This document shows, piece after piece, positions 27,059 to 36,802 of a stretch of 64,000 nt of DNA. Both the position numbers and the translations under genes were made by a program. Position 1 is the first letter of the stretch; each line of letters opens with the position of its first letter. A model generated the notes under the pieces. That model was not told where the DNA came from and did no database searches. It worked only from the letters and a program-made list of their open reading frames with translations. The stretch is from Tsukamurella sp. PLM1 (GTDB lineage: Bacteria; Actinomycetota; Actinomycetes; Mycobacteriales; Mycobacteriaceae): assembly GCF_023168325.1 (NCBI RefSeq), contig NZ_AP025688.1, positions 1,302,001 through 1,366,000 of the forward strand. Direction: 5' to 3'.

Positions 27059-27981
27059 CCTCGATCAGCCCGGAGTTGGAAGAGTTCCTGCAGGTCGTCC
27101 GTCGGGTGGCGGCGGCGTCGGGCGGGTCCGGTGATGGGCTCGCGAGTGAGCAGAGCTCCTTGCGTAACACGGGCCTGCTCGACCTGGGTCGCGACACCGC
27201 CGACGAGCCCGATGCGCTGTACTGGCTTGCACACACCGTGCGCACTGCTGCCGAACTCGACCCCTCGCTGGCATTCGTGTTGGCCAGTCGGTACGTGGCG
27301 GATCGCACCTTCGGTGGTGAGGCGGTTGATCCGGCGTTCGCGCTGGCGGTTTCCTGCAGCCGCCCTGTCGTTGCGACGGCGTTCGCACCGGACCGGATCG
27401 TCATCCTGGACGTGGAGAAGGCTGCGCTGCGTGCTGTGCCCTGGGCGGCACTGTCCCCGGACGAGGAGGAGCGGACGGGACTGCGTCGCGCGAGTCTCGT
27501 ATCGATCTCGATGCCCGATAGTGCTGTGACGCTCACCGGATCGGTCACCGACGCCGCGTATCACTGGGACCTCTTGACCTCGGCGGCCCTGGCGGGTATT
27601 GCCCGGCGGGCTCTGGCCGAGACGCAGTCCTATGTACTCGAACGACATCAGTTCGGTGTCCCGATCGGCTCGTTCGCGGGCCTGCGCGCGATGGTCGCCG
27701 ATATGGATCTGACCGTCTCGGGGGTCGAGGCGGCGCTTGATTGCGCCTTGTTGAACGACGGGGCGATCAACAACCTGGCCGCCACCGCGGGTCGGGCCGC
27801 CGTCGATGTGTGCGTCGACGCGATCCAGGCGCACGGCGGGTACGGATACATCGATGAGTACCCCCTGGCGGGACTGCTCCGCGATGCGATGGGTATTCAA
27901 GCGCGCGCCGGGGGCAGGCGACTTCATGCCGCTCGCGTCGCGGAACGTGGGCTCGGCCCACGGAAGGGACGGTCCTCGTGA
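27055..27981 (+). CDS. Acyl-CoA dehydrogenase-like protein, short, catalytic Glu not seen
   Basis: 308 residues starting at GTG 27055, overlapping the previous stop. The C-terminal domain is recognisable (ETQSYVLERHQFGVPIGSF, and DAIQAHGGYGYIDEYPLAG), but the middle beta domain is reduced and the end reads AMGIQARAGGRRL where active enzymes have a Glu-Gly-Thr motif. Actinobacterial alpha2beta2 dehydrogenases contain such an inactive subunit. The enzyme at 29985-31151 in the same operon could be its partner. Confidence 0.75.
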   Translation: MTSISPELEEFLQVVRRVAAASGGSGDGLASEQSSLRNTGLLDLGRDTADEPDALYWLAHTVRTAAELDPSLAFVLASRYVADRTFGGEAVDPAFALAVSCSRPVVATAFAPDRIVILDVEKAALRAVPWAALSPDEEERTGLRRASLVSISMPDSAVTLTGSVTDAAYHWDLLTSAALAGIARRALAETQSYVLERHQFGVPIGSFAGLRAMVADMDLTVSGVEAALDCALLNDGAINNLAATAGRAAVDVCVDAIQAHGGYGYIDEYPLAGLLRDAMGIQARAGGRRLHAARVAERGLGPRKGRSS

Positions 27982-29228
27982 CGACCACGGAGAGTTCAGC
28001 GGTGACGACCGGCGGCGGTGAGGCGAGGCCGGGGCCGCTGCACGGCGTGCGGGTGGTCGACATCTCGTCGTCCTACGCCGCGCCGACCACGTCGATGTAC
28101 CTCGCGGACATGGGTGCGGACGTGATCAAGATCGAGCCGCTTCGAGGTGATGACGCTCGCGGATGGGGCCCGCCCTTCCTCAACGGTGAGGCCGCGTGGT
28201 TCCTGTCCGTGAACCGCAATAAGCGCAGCCTGTGCCTCGACCTCCGGAGCGAGACCGGTCGCGACGTGCTGTTCCAACTCCTTGAGACCGCCGACGTGTT
28301 CATCGAGAACATCAACCCGGTCAAGCTGGGCAAGCACGGCTTGGGCATCGAATCCCTCCGGGAACGATTCCCGAAACTGGTCATCTGCGCGTTCTCGGGG
28401 TTCGGTCTGACAGGGCCCGACGCCGGCCTCCCCGGCTACGATCTGATCGCGCAGGCGCGATCCGGGATGATGAGCGTGACCGGTGCCGACGGGATTCCCC
28501 AGCGTGTGAGCACCGCGCTCTCGGACGTGGCTGCGGGAACCGTCGCCGCATTCGCGGTGGCGGCGGCCTTGGTGCGTCAGCAGCAGAACGGCGAGGGCGA
28601 GGTCGTCGACGTGGCGCTGCTGGAGGCGGACCTCGCGTTCATGTCGCCGCGCATAGCCAGCTTCCTCGCGGGGGAGCCCGAGCCGAAGCCGTGTGCGGGC
28701 CAGGACTCGGTGGTCGCGATCTACCAGCGTATGCAGACGGCGGATCGGCCGATCGTGATCGCCATCGGCAACGACGGTCACTGGCGCCGGTCCTGCGCCG
28801 CGCTGGGCCTGCACGAGCTCGGCGAGCGAGAGGATCTCGCGACCAATGCGGATCGTCGCGCCAATCGCGACGAGGTCGTCGGTGCGTTCCAGGAAAGCCT
28901 GGCGAGCATGTCATCTGCCGACGCGTTGAAGTTGTTCGAGGAGGTCGGTGTGCCCTGCGCACCGATCAACTTCCTGTCGGAAGTGGTGACGGATCCGCAG
29001 GTCGAGGCGCGCGGGGCGATCGTCGACTACCAGCATCCGGTAGCGGGTGTATTCCGCGGTGTGGGTGCGCCGTGGCGGCTCTCCTCGGATCCGCAGGACC
29101 GGCAGGCGCGGATTCCCGCGCCCACCCGCGGCCAGCACGGGCGCGAGATCCTCGCCGAGATTGGCTTGGACGACGATGAAATCACGAGACTTGCGAAGAA
29201 GGAGGCGGTGTGGGTTCCCGGACTGTGA
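27978..29228 (+). CDS. CaiB/BaiF-family CoA transferase (class III)
   Basis: A 416-residue class III CoA transferase from GTG 27978, overlapping the previous stop by four bases. LHGVRVVDISSSYAAPTTS is the usual opening, ADMGADVIKIEPLRGDDAR follows, and the candidate nucleophilic Asp is in ALLEADLAFMS. It would move CoA between carboxylic acids, sparing ATP in substrate activation. A second, divergent homologue is at 31148-32359. Confidence 0.88.
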   Translation: MTTTESSAVTTGGGEARPGPLHGVRVVDISSSYAAPTTSMYLADMGADVIKIEPLRGDDARGWGPPFLNGEAAWFLSVNRNKRSLCLDLRSETGRDVLFQLLETADVFIENINPVKLGKHGLGIESLRERFPKLVICAFSGFGLTGPDAGLPGYDLIAQARSGMMSVTGADGIPQRVSTALSDVAAGTVAAFAVAAALVRQQQNGEGEVVDVALLEADLAFMSPRIASFLAGEPEPKPCAGQDSVVAIYQRMQTADRPIVIAIGNDGHWRRSCAALGLHELGEREDLATNADRRANRDEVVGAFQESLASMSSADALKLFEEVGVPCAPINFLSEVVTDPQVEARGAIVDYQHPVAGVFRGVGAPWRLSSDPQDRQARIPAPTRGQHGREILAEIGLDDDEITRLAKKEAVWVPGL

Positions 29229-29988
29229 CCGAGCACGAGGGGCGGGTGCTGACGATCGAGATCAGCCGCCCGAAACAGCTCAACGCACTGAATTCGCAGG
29301 TGCTGCATGAGATTCACGCGGCTCTGGACTGGGCGCACTCTGATCCCGCGATCGGAGCCGTGGTCATCCGAGGAAGCGGCGACCGTGCGTTCAGCGCTGG
29401 AGCCGACCTCGACGAGATCCGTGGGCTCGCCGTCGACGAGTCACAGGCTTTCATCCACGCCGGCCACCGCACCATGTCGGCGATTGCGGACTCGACGGTT
29501 CCAGTGATCGCCGAAGTCGACGGCTACGCGCTCGGGGGCGGGTTCGAGCTGATGCTGGCATGCCACGTCGTGATCGCCTCGGACCGCAGCACGTTCGGGT
29601 TGCCTGAGGCGCGGATCGGATGTATCCCGGGCTTCGGTGGCACGCAACGCCTCGCACTGTCGGCGGGCAAGCCCGCGGCGATGCTGATGATGCTCGGCGG
29701 CGAGCGGATCGATGCCGACCGCGCATGGCAGATGGGCCTGCTTTCGGTGCCCCACTCCCGCCTGAGGAGTCGGCAGCAGAGACTCGCAGGATCGCCGAGC
29801 TGATCGCGTCCGGCAGCCGGCCCGGGATCGCGAACATTCTCGATGCGGCGCGTCCTGCTTTCGCTGCGCCCGCGCTGGCGCACGAGGCCGCGGTAGCCGC
29901 CATAGCGATTGCTTCGCGTGACGGTCAGGAGGGTATCAACTCCTTCGCCGAGCGCCGGGAACCCGTCTTCGAACGGGGCGAGGAATGA
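29210..29988 (+). CDS. Enoyl-CoA hydratase, frameshifted
   Basis: About 259 residues after repair, from GTG 29210 with AAGGAGG just upstream. The oxyanion motifs are RAFSAGADLDEI and VDGYALGGGFELMLA, and the catalytic Glu region is FGLPEARIGCIPGFGGTQRL, as in true hydratases. The first frame ends at 29803; the C-terminus PPEESAAETRRIAELI is one base out of register, with the lost base at about 29745-29762. It overlaps both neighbours, by 19 and 4 bases, so the operon is translationally coupled throughout. Confidence 0.85.
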
Positions 29989-31151
29989 GTACGCCGCAAG
30001 CCCTTTGGGCCTCGGTCGACGCCGAGGTGATCGCCACCGTCGATCGCGTCATCGAGCGGACCATCGCGCCGGAGGCGAGGCTCGTAGACAGCGTGGCGGA
30101 GTTCCCGAGCGCGGGGCTCGCAGGCCTGTGCGATGCCGGACTGGGCATCATGCAGCTTCCCACGTCGATCGGTGGCACTGAGACGAGCACGTCCACCTAC
30201 GCGGAGGCGCTGTCTCGGATCGCGGCGGCGTGCGGTTCGACGTCGACGGTGTACATGACCCAGATGCACGCCGCGCACCCGATCCATCTACAGGGCTCGG
30301 AGGAGCAGATCCAGACCTGGGTACCCAGGCTGTGCGACGGTTCGGCGATCGGCTCGATCGCGCTGACGGAGCCCGAGGCCGGTTCGGATGTCGGTGCCAT
30401 GCGCACCGTCGCGCGCCGCGAGGGCGACCACTACGTCATCAACGGTGAGAAGACGTTCATTTCGAACGGCGACCGCGCCAACGTCATCGTGCTGTTCGCG
30501 ACCGTCGACTCGAGCCGCGGGAAGGACGGGGTCACGGCATTCCTGCTGGACACCGAGGCCGTCACCGGCCTGGAACCGGGCGTGCCCATGCACAAGCTCG
30601 GACAGAAGGGTGCCTCCACAGTGACGTTGTCCTTCCAGGACTGCCGGATCCCGGTCGGCGCTCGGATGGGTGAGGAGGGCGAGGGGTATCCGTTGCTGCT
30701 GCGGTCAGTGGTGCGATCCCGGATCAGTGCCGCGGCGCAGGGCGTGGGTTTCGCACAGGGTGCGTTCGACGCGCTGGTCGCCTGGGCCATGCAACGGGAC
30801 TTGTTGTCGTCGAAGATCGCTGAGGCGCAGGACCTCCAATTCGCACTCGCTAGGTTGCGCGGCGAGATCACGGCGGCGCGCGCCATGCTGATGTCCGTGT
30901 CCGATCTGGTGGACAACGCGGAGGACGAGCCGGTCGCCGAGGTGTCCCTCCTCAAGATGCATTGCACCACGCTCGGGACGACGGTCGCCGCGCGATGCGT
31001 CGAGCTGCTCGGGCCCGACGGTGACCTCGTCTCCGCGGGGGCCGAACGTCGTCTGCGCGATGCCAAGATCACCGAGATCTACGACGGGACGAACCAGGTG
31101 CAGAGCATGCTCGTCGCGCGGGACATCCGACTCTCGGCCGGCGCGCGATGA
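29985..31151 (+). CDS. Acyl-CoA dehydrogenase with Asp at the catalytic-base position
   Basis: A 388-residue full-length acyl-CoA dehydrogenase with ALTEPEAGSDVGAM, a GEKTFISNGDRAN flavin region and the C-terminal motif EIYDGTNQVQSM. In most relatives this last motif is YEGT, the Glu being the catalytic base; here it is Asp. The enzyme may still act, with altered geometry, perhaps together with the subunit at 27055-27981. It overlaps the crotonase upstream and the CoA transferase downstream by four bases each. Confidence 0.88.
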   Translation: MSTPQALWASVDAEVIATVDRVIERTIAPEARLVDSVAEFPSAGLAGLCDAGLGIMQLPTSIGGTETSTSTYAEALSRIAAACGSTSTVYMTQMHAAHPIHLQGSEEQIQTWVPRLCDGSAIGSIALTEPEAGSDVGAMRTVARREGDHYVINGEKTFISNGDRANVIVLFATVDSSRGKDGVTAFLLDTEAVTGLEPGVPMHKLGQKGASTVTLSFQDCRIPVGARMGEEGEGYPLLLRSVVRSRISAAAQGVGFAQGAFDALVAWAMQRDLLSSKIAEAQDLQFALARLRGEITAARAMLMSVSDLVDNAEDEPVAEVSLLKMHCTTLGTTVAARCVELLGPDGDLVSAGAERRLRDAKITEIYDGTNQVQSMLVARDIRLSAGAR

Positions 31152-32359
31152 CTGGACGAACGTCGATGCCGCTCAGTGGTGTCCGGGTCGTTGAGGCGGC
31201 TTCGTTCGTCGCCGGGCCGTCGGCCGGGCTCGCATTGAGCCAGCTCGGTGCGGAGGTGATCCGCGTGGATCCGCCCGGTGGCGGGAGCGATGCGGGACGG
31301 TGGCCTCTGGCCGGCACGGGCGCCAGCCTGTTCTGGGCGAACCTGAATCGTGGCAAGAAGTCGGTCACCATCGACCACCGGACTCAGGCGGGGCGCGAAC
31401 TGCTGATCGCACTCGCCACTGAACCCGGTCCGGGCGGCGGAGTCTTCGTGGACAACATGGTGGGCGGTAGCCGGATCCGGTACGAGGAACTCACAGCTCA
31501 GCGCCCGGATGCGATCGGTGTGCACATCGAAGGGCGATTCGGCGGCGGTCCCGCCGTGGACTACTCGATCAATGCCGAGATCGGCGTCCCGTTGATGACC
31601 GGTCCCCGGGAACTGGTCGGCCCGGTCAACCACGTGGTCCCTGCGTGGGACTTGGTGACCGGGATGATGGCCGCCAACTCGGTGTCGGCGGCCCTGCTGC
31701 ACCGCGAGCGAACCGGTTCGGGTTCGAAAGTGGACATCGCGCTCGCGGACGTGGCGCTGGCGTCCGTCGGCGAGATGGGATGGCTCGCGGAGGCGCACGA
31801 GTCGGGAGCGCCGCGCGAGCGCGTCGGCAATCACATGTTCGGCACGTTCGGTGTTGATTTCATGACCGCGGACGGTCGCCGGGTGATGGTCGTCGCCCTC
31901 ACGGCGGGGCAGTGGTGGGCACTGCAGGTCGCAACGGGTACCGCACAGGTCTTCGCGGCCATAGCCAGGACGTTCGATGCCGACCTCGAGGACGAGGGCC
32001 AGCGATTCAAGTTCCGCGAGATCATCGAATCCGTGCTGCGGCCGTGGTTCGAGTCGCGCGATTTCGAGACCGTCGAACGCGCGCTGAACTCCGCGAGGGT
32101 GCTCTGGAGTCCCTACCGGGACCTCCACGAGGCTGCGGCCCTCGCGCTCGCAGATCCCGACGGTATTGCCACACAGATCGAACAGCCCGGGATCGGCAGG
32201 ATGGTGACCGCGGCGGCGCCCTGGCGTTGGGGCGACGAGCGCGCACCGTCGGTGCCCGCACCGGTGATGTCCGGTGATACCGACGAGGTCTTGTCCTCCG
32301 TCCTGGGACTGACGGGATCGGAACTGCGGCGGCTTCGCGGCGACGGTGTGATCGGATAG
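31148..32359 (+). CDS. CaiB/BaiF-family CoA transferase (second)
   Basis: A 403-residue class III CoA transferase. LSGVRVVEAASFVAGPSAG begins the fold, SQLGAEVIRVDPPGGGSDA is the CoA-binding region, and the probable catalytic Asp is in KVDIALADVALASVG. It is clearly different from the copy at 27978-29228, and one may activate the entering acid while the other handles a dicarboxylic product. It is the last coupled gene before an MFS carrier. Confidence 0.87.
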   Translation: MTGRTSMPLSGVRVVEAASFVAGPSAGLALSQLGAEVIRVDPPGGGSDAGRWPLAGTGASLFWANLNRGKKSVTIDHRTQAGRELLIALATEPGPGGGVFVDNMVGGSRIRYEELTAQRPDAIGVHIEGRFGGGPAVDYSINAEIGVPLMTGPRELVGPVNHVVPAWDLVTGMMAANSVSAALLHRERTGSGSKVDIALADVALASVGEMGWLAEAHESGAPRERVGNHMFGTFGVDFMTADGRRVMVVALTAGQWWALQVATGTAQVFAAIARTFDADLEDEGQRFKFREIIESVLRPWFESRDFETVERALNSARVLWSPYRDLHEAAALALADPDGIATQIEQPGIGRMVTAAAPWRWGDERAPSVPAPVMSGDTDEVLSSVLGLTGSELRRLRGDGVIG

Positions 32360-32430
32360 CTCCTTCTGCGGGATGAGCGCGGAACTCGTCGTGCGGTCGG
32401 CCCCGCCAGGCAACGGTAGGGAGTGTTCAG

Positions 32431-33624
32431 GTGATGTCCGGCTGGTTCCCGAGGCTCATCGTCGTCACTGTGGCCACGCAGGTCGTGGTGTACATGTTGC
32501 GGCCCCTGCTGTCATATCAGGCGATCGACTTGGGAGTCGGTGCGTCGGGTCTCGGCGTCATGGTTGCGGCTTTCTCGATTCTCTCGCTTCCGCTCGCTGT
32601 GCCGACTGGTCGAGCTGTGGACAGGTGGGGAGCGCGGCATCCTGGCACTGGGCGCGGCCATCCTGTCGGTGACGACGGTGGTGTTGGCGTTCGTCACGGG
32701 GTTCGCCGTACTGGTCGTGGGGAGTGCCCTCGTCGGGCTGGGACAGATGCTGACGATGGTCGCTTGCCAGACGCTGATCGCGAACGATCGTGACGAGTCC
32801 CGGCGAGATCGTGGTTTCGCGCATTTCACCGTAGCCACGTCGGTCGCACAGTTCGGTGCGCCGGCCATCGGAGGGCTTCTGATCGTCGAATCAGCGGGGG
32901 GAGCGCGCAATTGGGTGCCCTCCTACGGAGCCCTGGTACTAGCGGGACTGATCGGACTGGGCTTCTCCTGGTCGCTGCTGGTGCGGCCGGGCGAGCTGAC
33001 GGCCCGGCCGCAGCACTTCGGCAAGGCGGTTCCGGGGGCGCTGAGGGAGGTGATGCGTTCACGTACCGTGCTGGTCGGCTTGTCTGTGGGATTCGCGAGC
33101 TTGTCTGCGATCGACCTGCTCACGGCGTTCATGCCCGCGTTCGGTGAGAGCCGCGGGATTCCGCCCCATACCGTGGGGTTCTTGATTGCGGCGTACGGCA
33201 TCGCTTCGATCGCGGCGCGCCTCGTGCTCCAGCGGTTGATCTTAGCCCTGGGACGACGGAAGCTGCTGATCAGCTGCCTCTTGTGCGCCGCGGCTTCCTT
33301 GCGGCTACGCCGTTCCAGAGTTCGATCCCGGTTCTCCTGGGTCTCATGGCGTTCGGCGGGGCGACCCTGGGCCTGTGCCAACCGATCGCCCTCGCGTGGG
33401 TTGCCAGCGGCGTCCGCCCGGAGGTCCGTGGAACCGCGATGAGCATGCGCTTGGCGGGTAACCGGCTCGGACAGACCGTTGTCCCGTTGGGCGTCGCTGC
33501 CCTCGCCGGGCCGGTGGGGTTGGCGGTGGCCTTCGTCGGTCCGGCAGCACTCCTGGCGGCCGCCGCTGCACTCGTGTTCTGGTCTGCGGCACCTGAATCA
33601 GGGGCGCACTCGACATCCGCGTGA
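32431..33624 (+). CDS. MFS transporter, frameshifted twice
   Basis: A 12-helix MFS carrier of about 398 residues after repair. It starts at GTG 32431 (or ATG 32434) behind TAGGGA. RAVDRWG is the loop 2-3 motif. The first break is at about 32628, where a G-run appears shortened by two bases; restoring it gives DRWGERGILALGAAIL. The second is at about 33285-33300, after ISCLLCAA. The C-terminal half, LGLMAFGGATLGLCQPIALA, is typical of drug-exporter-like MFS proteins. It follows the second CoA transferase by 71 bases and may export or import a pathway compound. Confidence 0.8.
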
Positions 33625-33719
33625 CGACGCCCAGCGCTCCCCGGAGTCCAGGCGGCAGCAGACCGCCGGGCATCCGACCCCATGCACGACGAGTCCGGCG
33701 CCGGGCACACCCCGTGGTT

Positions 33720-34060
33720 GGATCACGAGCACCCTTTGCGAGCCTGAATGTCTTGACAGCCAGGCCGGATCGCAGAAATACCTGCATGCCGGTGGCGACC
33801 GACATCTGTTGGTGCCGGGCATCGCCCCGTCGTGGTCCCAGGTCAACGACCCGCGTAGGCGCGCGAGGAGGTCCTTGACCGCAGTGACGATCGCGTCGCG
33901 GACCTGATCGGCGTCGTGTCCGTCGGGGAGGTGCAGCAGCATCCCCGCGCAGATGGGCCGTGTGAAGAATCGCAGAGCACCGACGCCGCGACGCACCGAC
34001 CCATCGCCGAGGTTTCGTGACCGGACCCCACATCAATCAGACTCGCCAGTTCGACACCGA
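33720..34060 (-). pseudogene. Decayed IS30-type transposase fragment
   Basis: A minus-strand stretch reads MLLHLPDGHDADQVRDAIV, then LRGSLTWDHDGAMPG and, partly out of frame, RHQQMSVATGMQVF and CRYFCDPAWL. These match the order in IS30-family transposases: MLLHLP, RGSLTWDQGxEM, ATGVxVYFCDPxSPWQRGSNEN. The ends are missing and frames change, so it is not functional. The region 33625-34169 otherwise holds no gene that I can see. Confidence 0.6.
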
Positions 34061-34086
34061 CCCGGGCAGAGTCCCCGTGAAACGAC

Positions 34087-34131
34087 ATGATCGCCGCAAC
34101 CTCTCATCTGAGAGTGTTGCGACGATCATGT
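34087..34131. repeat. Long imperfect inverted repeat at the edge of the IS30 remnant
   Basis: Arms CATGATCGcCGCAAC and GTTGCGaCGATCATG (14 of 15 paired) enclose CTCTCATCTGAGAG, which itself folds. TGTTGCGACGATC resembles terminal repeats of actinobacterial IS30-family elements, so this may be an element end with flanking sequence. It may also serve as terminator for the carrier gene ending at 34170. Confidence 0.5.
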
Positions 34132-34169
34132 CAACCCGCTGCGTCGACGGGCAGGTCCTCCGCTTGCTG

Positions 34170-35567
34170 TCAGCTGGGCAATGGCGCCTTGCGGTAGCGT
34201 TCGTACTCCTCACGCGCGACCTGCGGGGCGTCCTTCTGCCCGAGATCTTCGATGCGTATGCGGGAGGTCTCCCGCGTGAAGTACGCGGCTATAGCCGCCA
34301 CTACGCCGATACCGAACACGACAGATCCGACGATGACGGGGGCGTTCGACCCCGGCGGGGCGATTGCCGCGAAGACGGTGGCCATGAGGGCCGTGACCAT
34401 GCCGGCGACGTTCTGGGGGATCGCGAAGCCGGTGACCCGGGTCCGGGTGGGGAACTGTTCCTGGCACATGCTCGGGAAGACGCCCTGGAAACCCTGGAAG
34501 GTGACGGCGTACGCAAGGAGGCCGAACACGAACATGAGCACCATGTTGTGGATGCTGATCGAGTACAGGTATCCGAAGCACAGGGCCGTCGAGCTGAGGC
34601 AGCCGGCGATCATGACCGGTCGCCGTCCGACCTTGTCAGATACTCTGCCCGCGATCGGTACGAGGAGCACTGCCAGCGAGTTCCCGGCCAGCGAGAGCCA
34701 TAGGAGATTCGTCGCTGTGAAGCCGTTCCCGTAGGCCTTGTTCGTGGCGTACGTCGCGCCGAACACCAGGACGACCACCGGAATGATGGTCATCATCATG
34801 ATCAGGAACACCCGCAGCATGTCGGCGCCGTTGTTCCGGACGGCTTCCACGATCGGCGAAGGCGGGATCTCGGCCTCCTCCTGCTCCTCGAGGAAGGCCG
34901 GTGTCTCGTCCACCCTGCGCCGGATGACGATGCCGATGACGACGACGAATGCACTGAGGAGGAAAGGAACGCGCCAGCCCCAGGAGTGGAAGGCCTCGTC
35001 CGGTAGCCACGCGGCCATGGGGAGGAACGCGGCCGCCGCGATCACCTGGCCGGCTCCGACGCCCTGCATGATGAAGCTCGTGTAGTAGCCGCGCCTGCCG
35101 AACGGAGCGTGCTCCATGACCATCGCGCTGGCACCCGAGATCTCGCCACCCACCGCGAAGCCCTGGATCAGGCGCAGCACGACCAGCAGGATCGGCGCCC
35201 AGACGCCGATCGAATGGTATGACGGAATCAAGCCGACGCAGAACGTCGCGATGCCGATGATCAACATGCACAGGACGAGCACGTTCTTGCGCCCGAACTT
35301 GTCACCCCAGTGGCCGAGCACGAAGCCGCCGATGGGCCGTGCGACGTAGCCGACGCCGTACGTGGCGAACGACGCGATGATGGCGATGGTCGGATCGGTC
35401 TTGGGGAAGAACAGGGTCGGGAACACCAGTGCGGCGGCCTGCGCGTAGATGAAGAAGTCGTAGTACTCGAGCATCGAGCCGACCCACCCACTCGCGGTCG
35501 CCTTCTTCGGCGTCTTGTGGTGCGTCGGCTCGTCGGGCCGTAGCCGCCCGACCGCGTCGTCACTCAA
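34170..35567 (-). CDS. MFS metabolite:H+ symporter (MHS family)
   Basis: An intact 465-residue MHS carrier with a 30-residue cytoplasmic N-terminus, then GSMLEYYDFFIYAQAAALV, GHWGDKFGRKNVLVL and GGEISGASAMVMEHAP. WGWRVPFLL marks TM6. The family takes up aromatic, dicarboxylic or other organic acids with protons. It is divergent from the region in front of 35.6 kb and is the only intact carrier of the three MHS copies here. Confidence 0.92.
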   Translation of the reverse strand: MSDDAVGRLRPDEPTHHKTPKKATASGWVGSMLEYYDFFIYAQAAALVFPTLFFPKTDPTIAIIASFATYGVGYVARPIGGFVLGHWGDKFGRKNVLVLCMLIIGIATFCVGLIPSYHSIGVWAPILLVVLRLIQGFAVGGEISGASAMVMEHAPFGRRGYYTSFIMQGVGAGQVIAAAAFLPMAAWLPDEAFHSWGWRVPFLLSAFVVVIGIVIRRRVDETPAFLEEQEEAEIPPSPIVEAVRNNGADMLRVFLIMMMTIIPVVVLVFGATYATNKAYGNGFTATNLLWLSLAGNSLAVLLVPIAGRVSDKVGRRPVMIAGCLSSTALCFGYLYSISIHNMVLMFVFGLLAYAVTFQGFQGVFPSMCQEQFPTRTRVTGFAIPQNVAGMVTALMATVFAAIAPPGSNAPVIVGSVVFGIGVVAAIAAYFTRETSRIRIEDLGQKDAPQVAREEYERYRKAPLPS

Positions 35568-35705
35568 TGGAATCCTCCTCGGACTGTGACTGCCAGCACG
35601 GCGACTGTAGTCATGTGATCTCCAACACGAACAACCTAGCCTAGGTATGACAATTAGACAACAGTCATATTTTTGAAGGCTGGCTACCGTCGCGTCCGTG
35701 TCGCA

Positions 35706-36662
35706 TCACGCCGTGCCGGCCGCCGAAGCGTGCCAGTCGACCACCGATCGGAGGCCCTCCTCGAGTCCTACCTGAGGCGTGAAGTCGAGCACTGTCCTCA
35801 TCCGAGTCCGGTCCACGAGTTGGTGCCGGGTTCGGCTCTCGTCGTAGATGAGCGATGCCGGGTCGCCCCCGGCGAGCCGCGCGAGGGTTCCGTAGATCTC
35901 GGCGGAGGTGCGGGGTGCGCCGGATACGTTGACGGCCATTCGCGTGGCCGGGGAGAACGTGGCGCGGAGGAGTGATTCGGCGATGTCGTCGACGTGGATG
36001 AGGCCGTGTCGTGCGGTCGAAGACCAGGGGACACGCGGTGGCTCTCCGTCGCGGATCGCCGATAGGACGCCGGTCATCAGCGAGCCGTTGGAGCCTGCGC
36101 TACTGCGAGGTCCGTAGATGGTGCCGAGTCGCAAGGCGAGGTAGTCGGGGCCGCCGGCGCCGGCGAACGCCTCCAGGTAGGCTTCCGCGGCCAGCTTCGT
36201 CGCCGCGTACATGTTGATGCCGGCTGGGATCCACGGCTCGTCCTCCGTGACGGGGGAGCGGTCGTGGTCTTGGAACGAGCCGTAGACGGTGTGCGACGAT
36301 CCGAAGACGACCCTCCGAGTACCCGCGTCGCGGGCCGCCGCGAGGAGGTCGTACATCGCTCCCACGTTGACTTCGTGCGCGAGGCGGGGGTGTTTCGACG
36401 ATGCGGTGGTGCGCACGGCGGCGAGGTGCACGACGACGTCGGCGGCACTCACCAGATCGCGGAGCGCGTCCGTGTCGCGGAGATCGGCCGCGTGACTCGT
36501 GACCGATGCCAGTGCTGCCAGCTCTTCGAGGCGCTCCTGTCCGCCGGAGTCGGTCGCGATGACCGTGGACCGGGGATCGGAAGCGAGGAGTTCGACGAGG
36601 CGGGACCCGACGAATCCGCCTGCTCCGGTTACCAGTACGCGCTGTGTGGACGTCGTTGACAT
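35706..36662 (-). CDS. NAD-dependent epimerase/dehydratase (extended SDR, second copy)
   Basis: A 318-residue extended SDR with VTGAGGFVGSRLVELL, GSSHTVYGSF, the pair in MYAATKLAAEAY and RLGTIYGPRS. It is paralogous to 9059-10018, sharing these motifs in the same order. The start is ATG 36662; the frame extends to 36752 but the added residues carry no domain. A GTCnGAC site lies 95 bases upstream. Confidence 0.85.
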   Translation of the reverse strand: MSTTSTQRVLVTGAGGFVGSRLVELLASDPRSTVIATDSGGQERLEELAALASVTSHAADLRDTDALRDLVSAADVVVHLAAVRTTASSKHPRLAHEVNVGAMYDLLAAARDAGTRRVVFGSSHTVYGSFQDHDRSPVTEDEPWIPAGINMYAATKLAAEAYLEAFAGAGGPDYLALRLGTIYGPRSSAGSNGSLMTGVLSAIRDGEPPRVPWSSTARHGLIHVDDIAESLLRATFSPATRMAVNVSGAPRTSAEIYGTLARLAGGDPASLIYDESRTRHQLVDRTRMRTVLDFTPQVGLEEGLRSVVDWHASAAGTA

Positions 36663-36756
36663 TGCTGGCTGCGCTCCATCGGCTCGGCGCTCGCCTCCGG
36701 ATAGTCCACGGGGCGCGCGTTTCGGTTGATGAGCCGAAACTATCATCTGCAATAAT

Positions 36757-36763
36757 GTCTGAC
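36757..36763. promoter_or_regulatory. FadR-like operator candidate, GTCTGAC
   Basis: Core tGTC-T-GACg between the GntR gene and the downstream epimerase on the minus strand, so it would govern the epimerase. Confidence 0.45.
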
Positions 36764-36802
36764 GTTACTTCGCAATGTACTGCTGGAGGAACGAAGGAGC
36801 GG

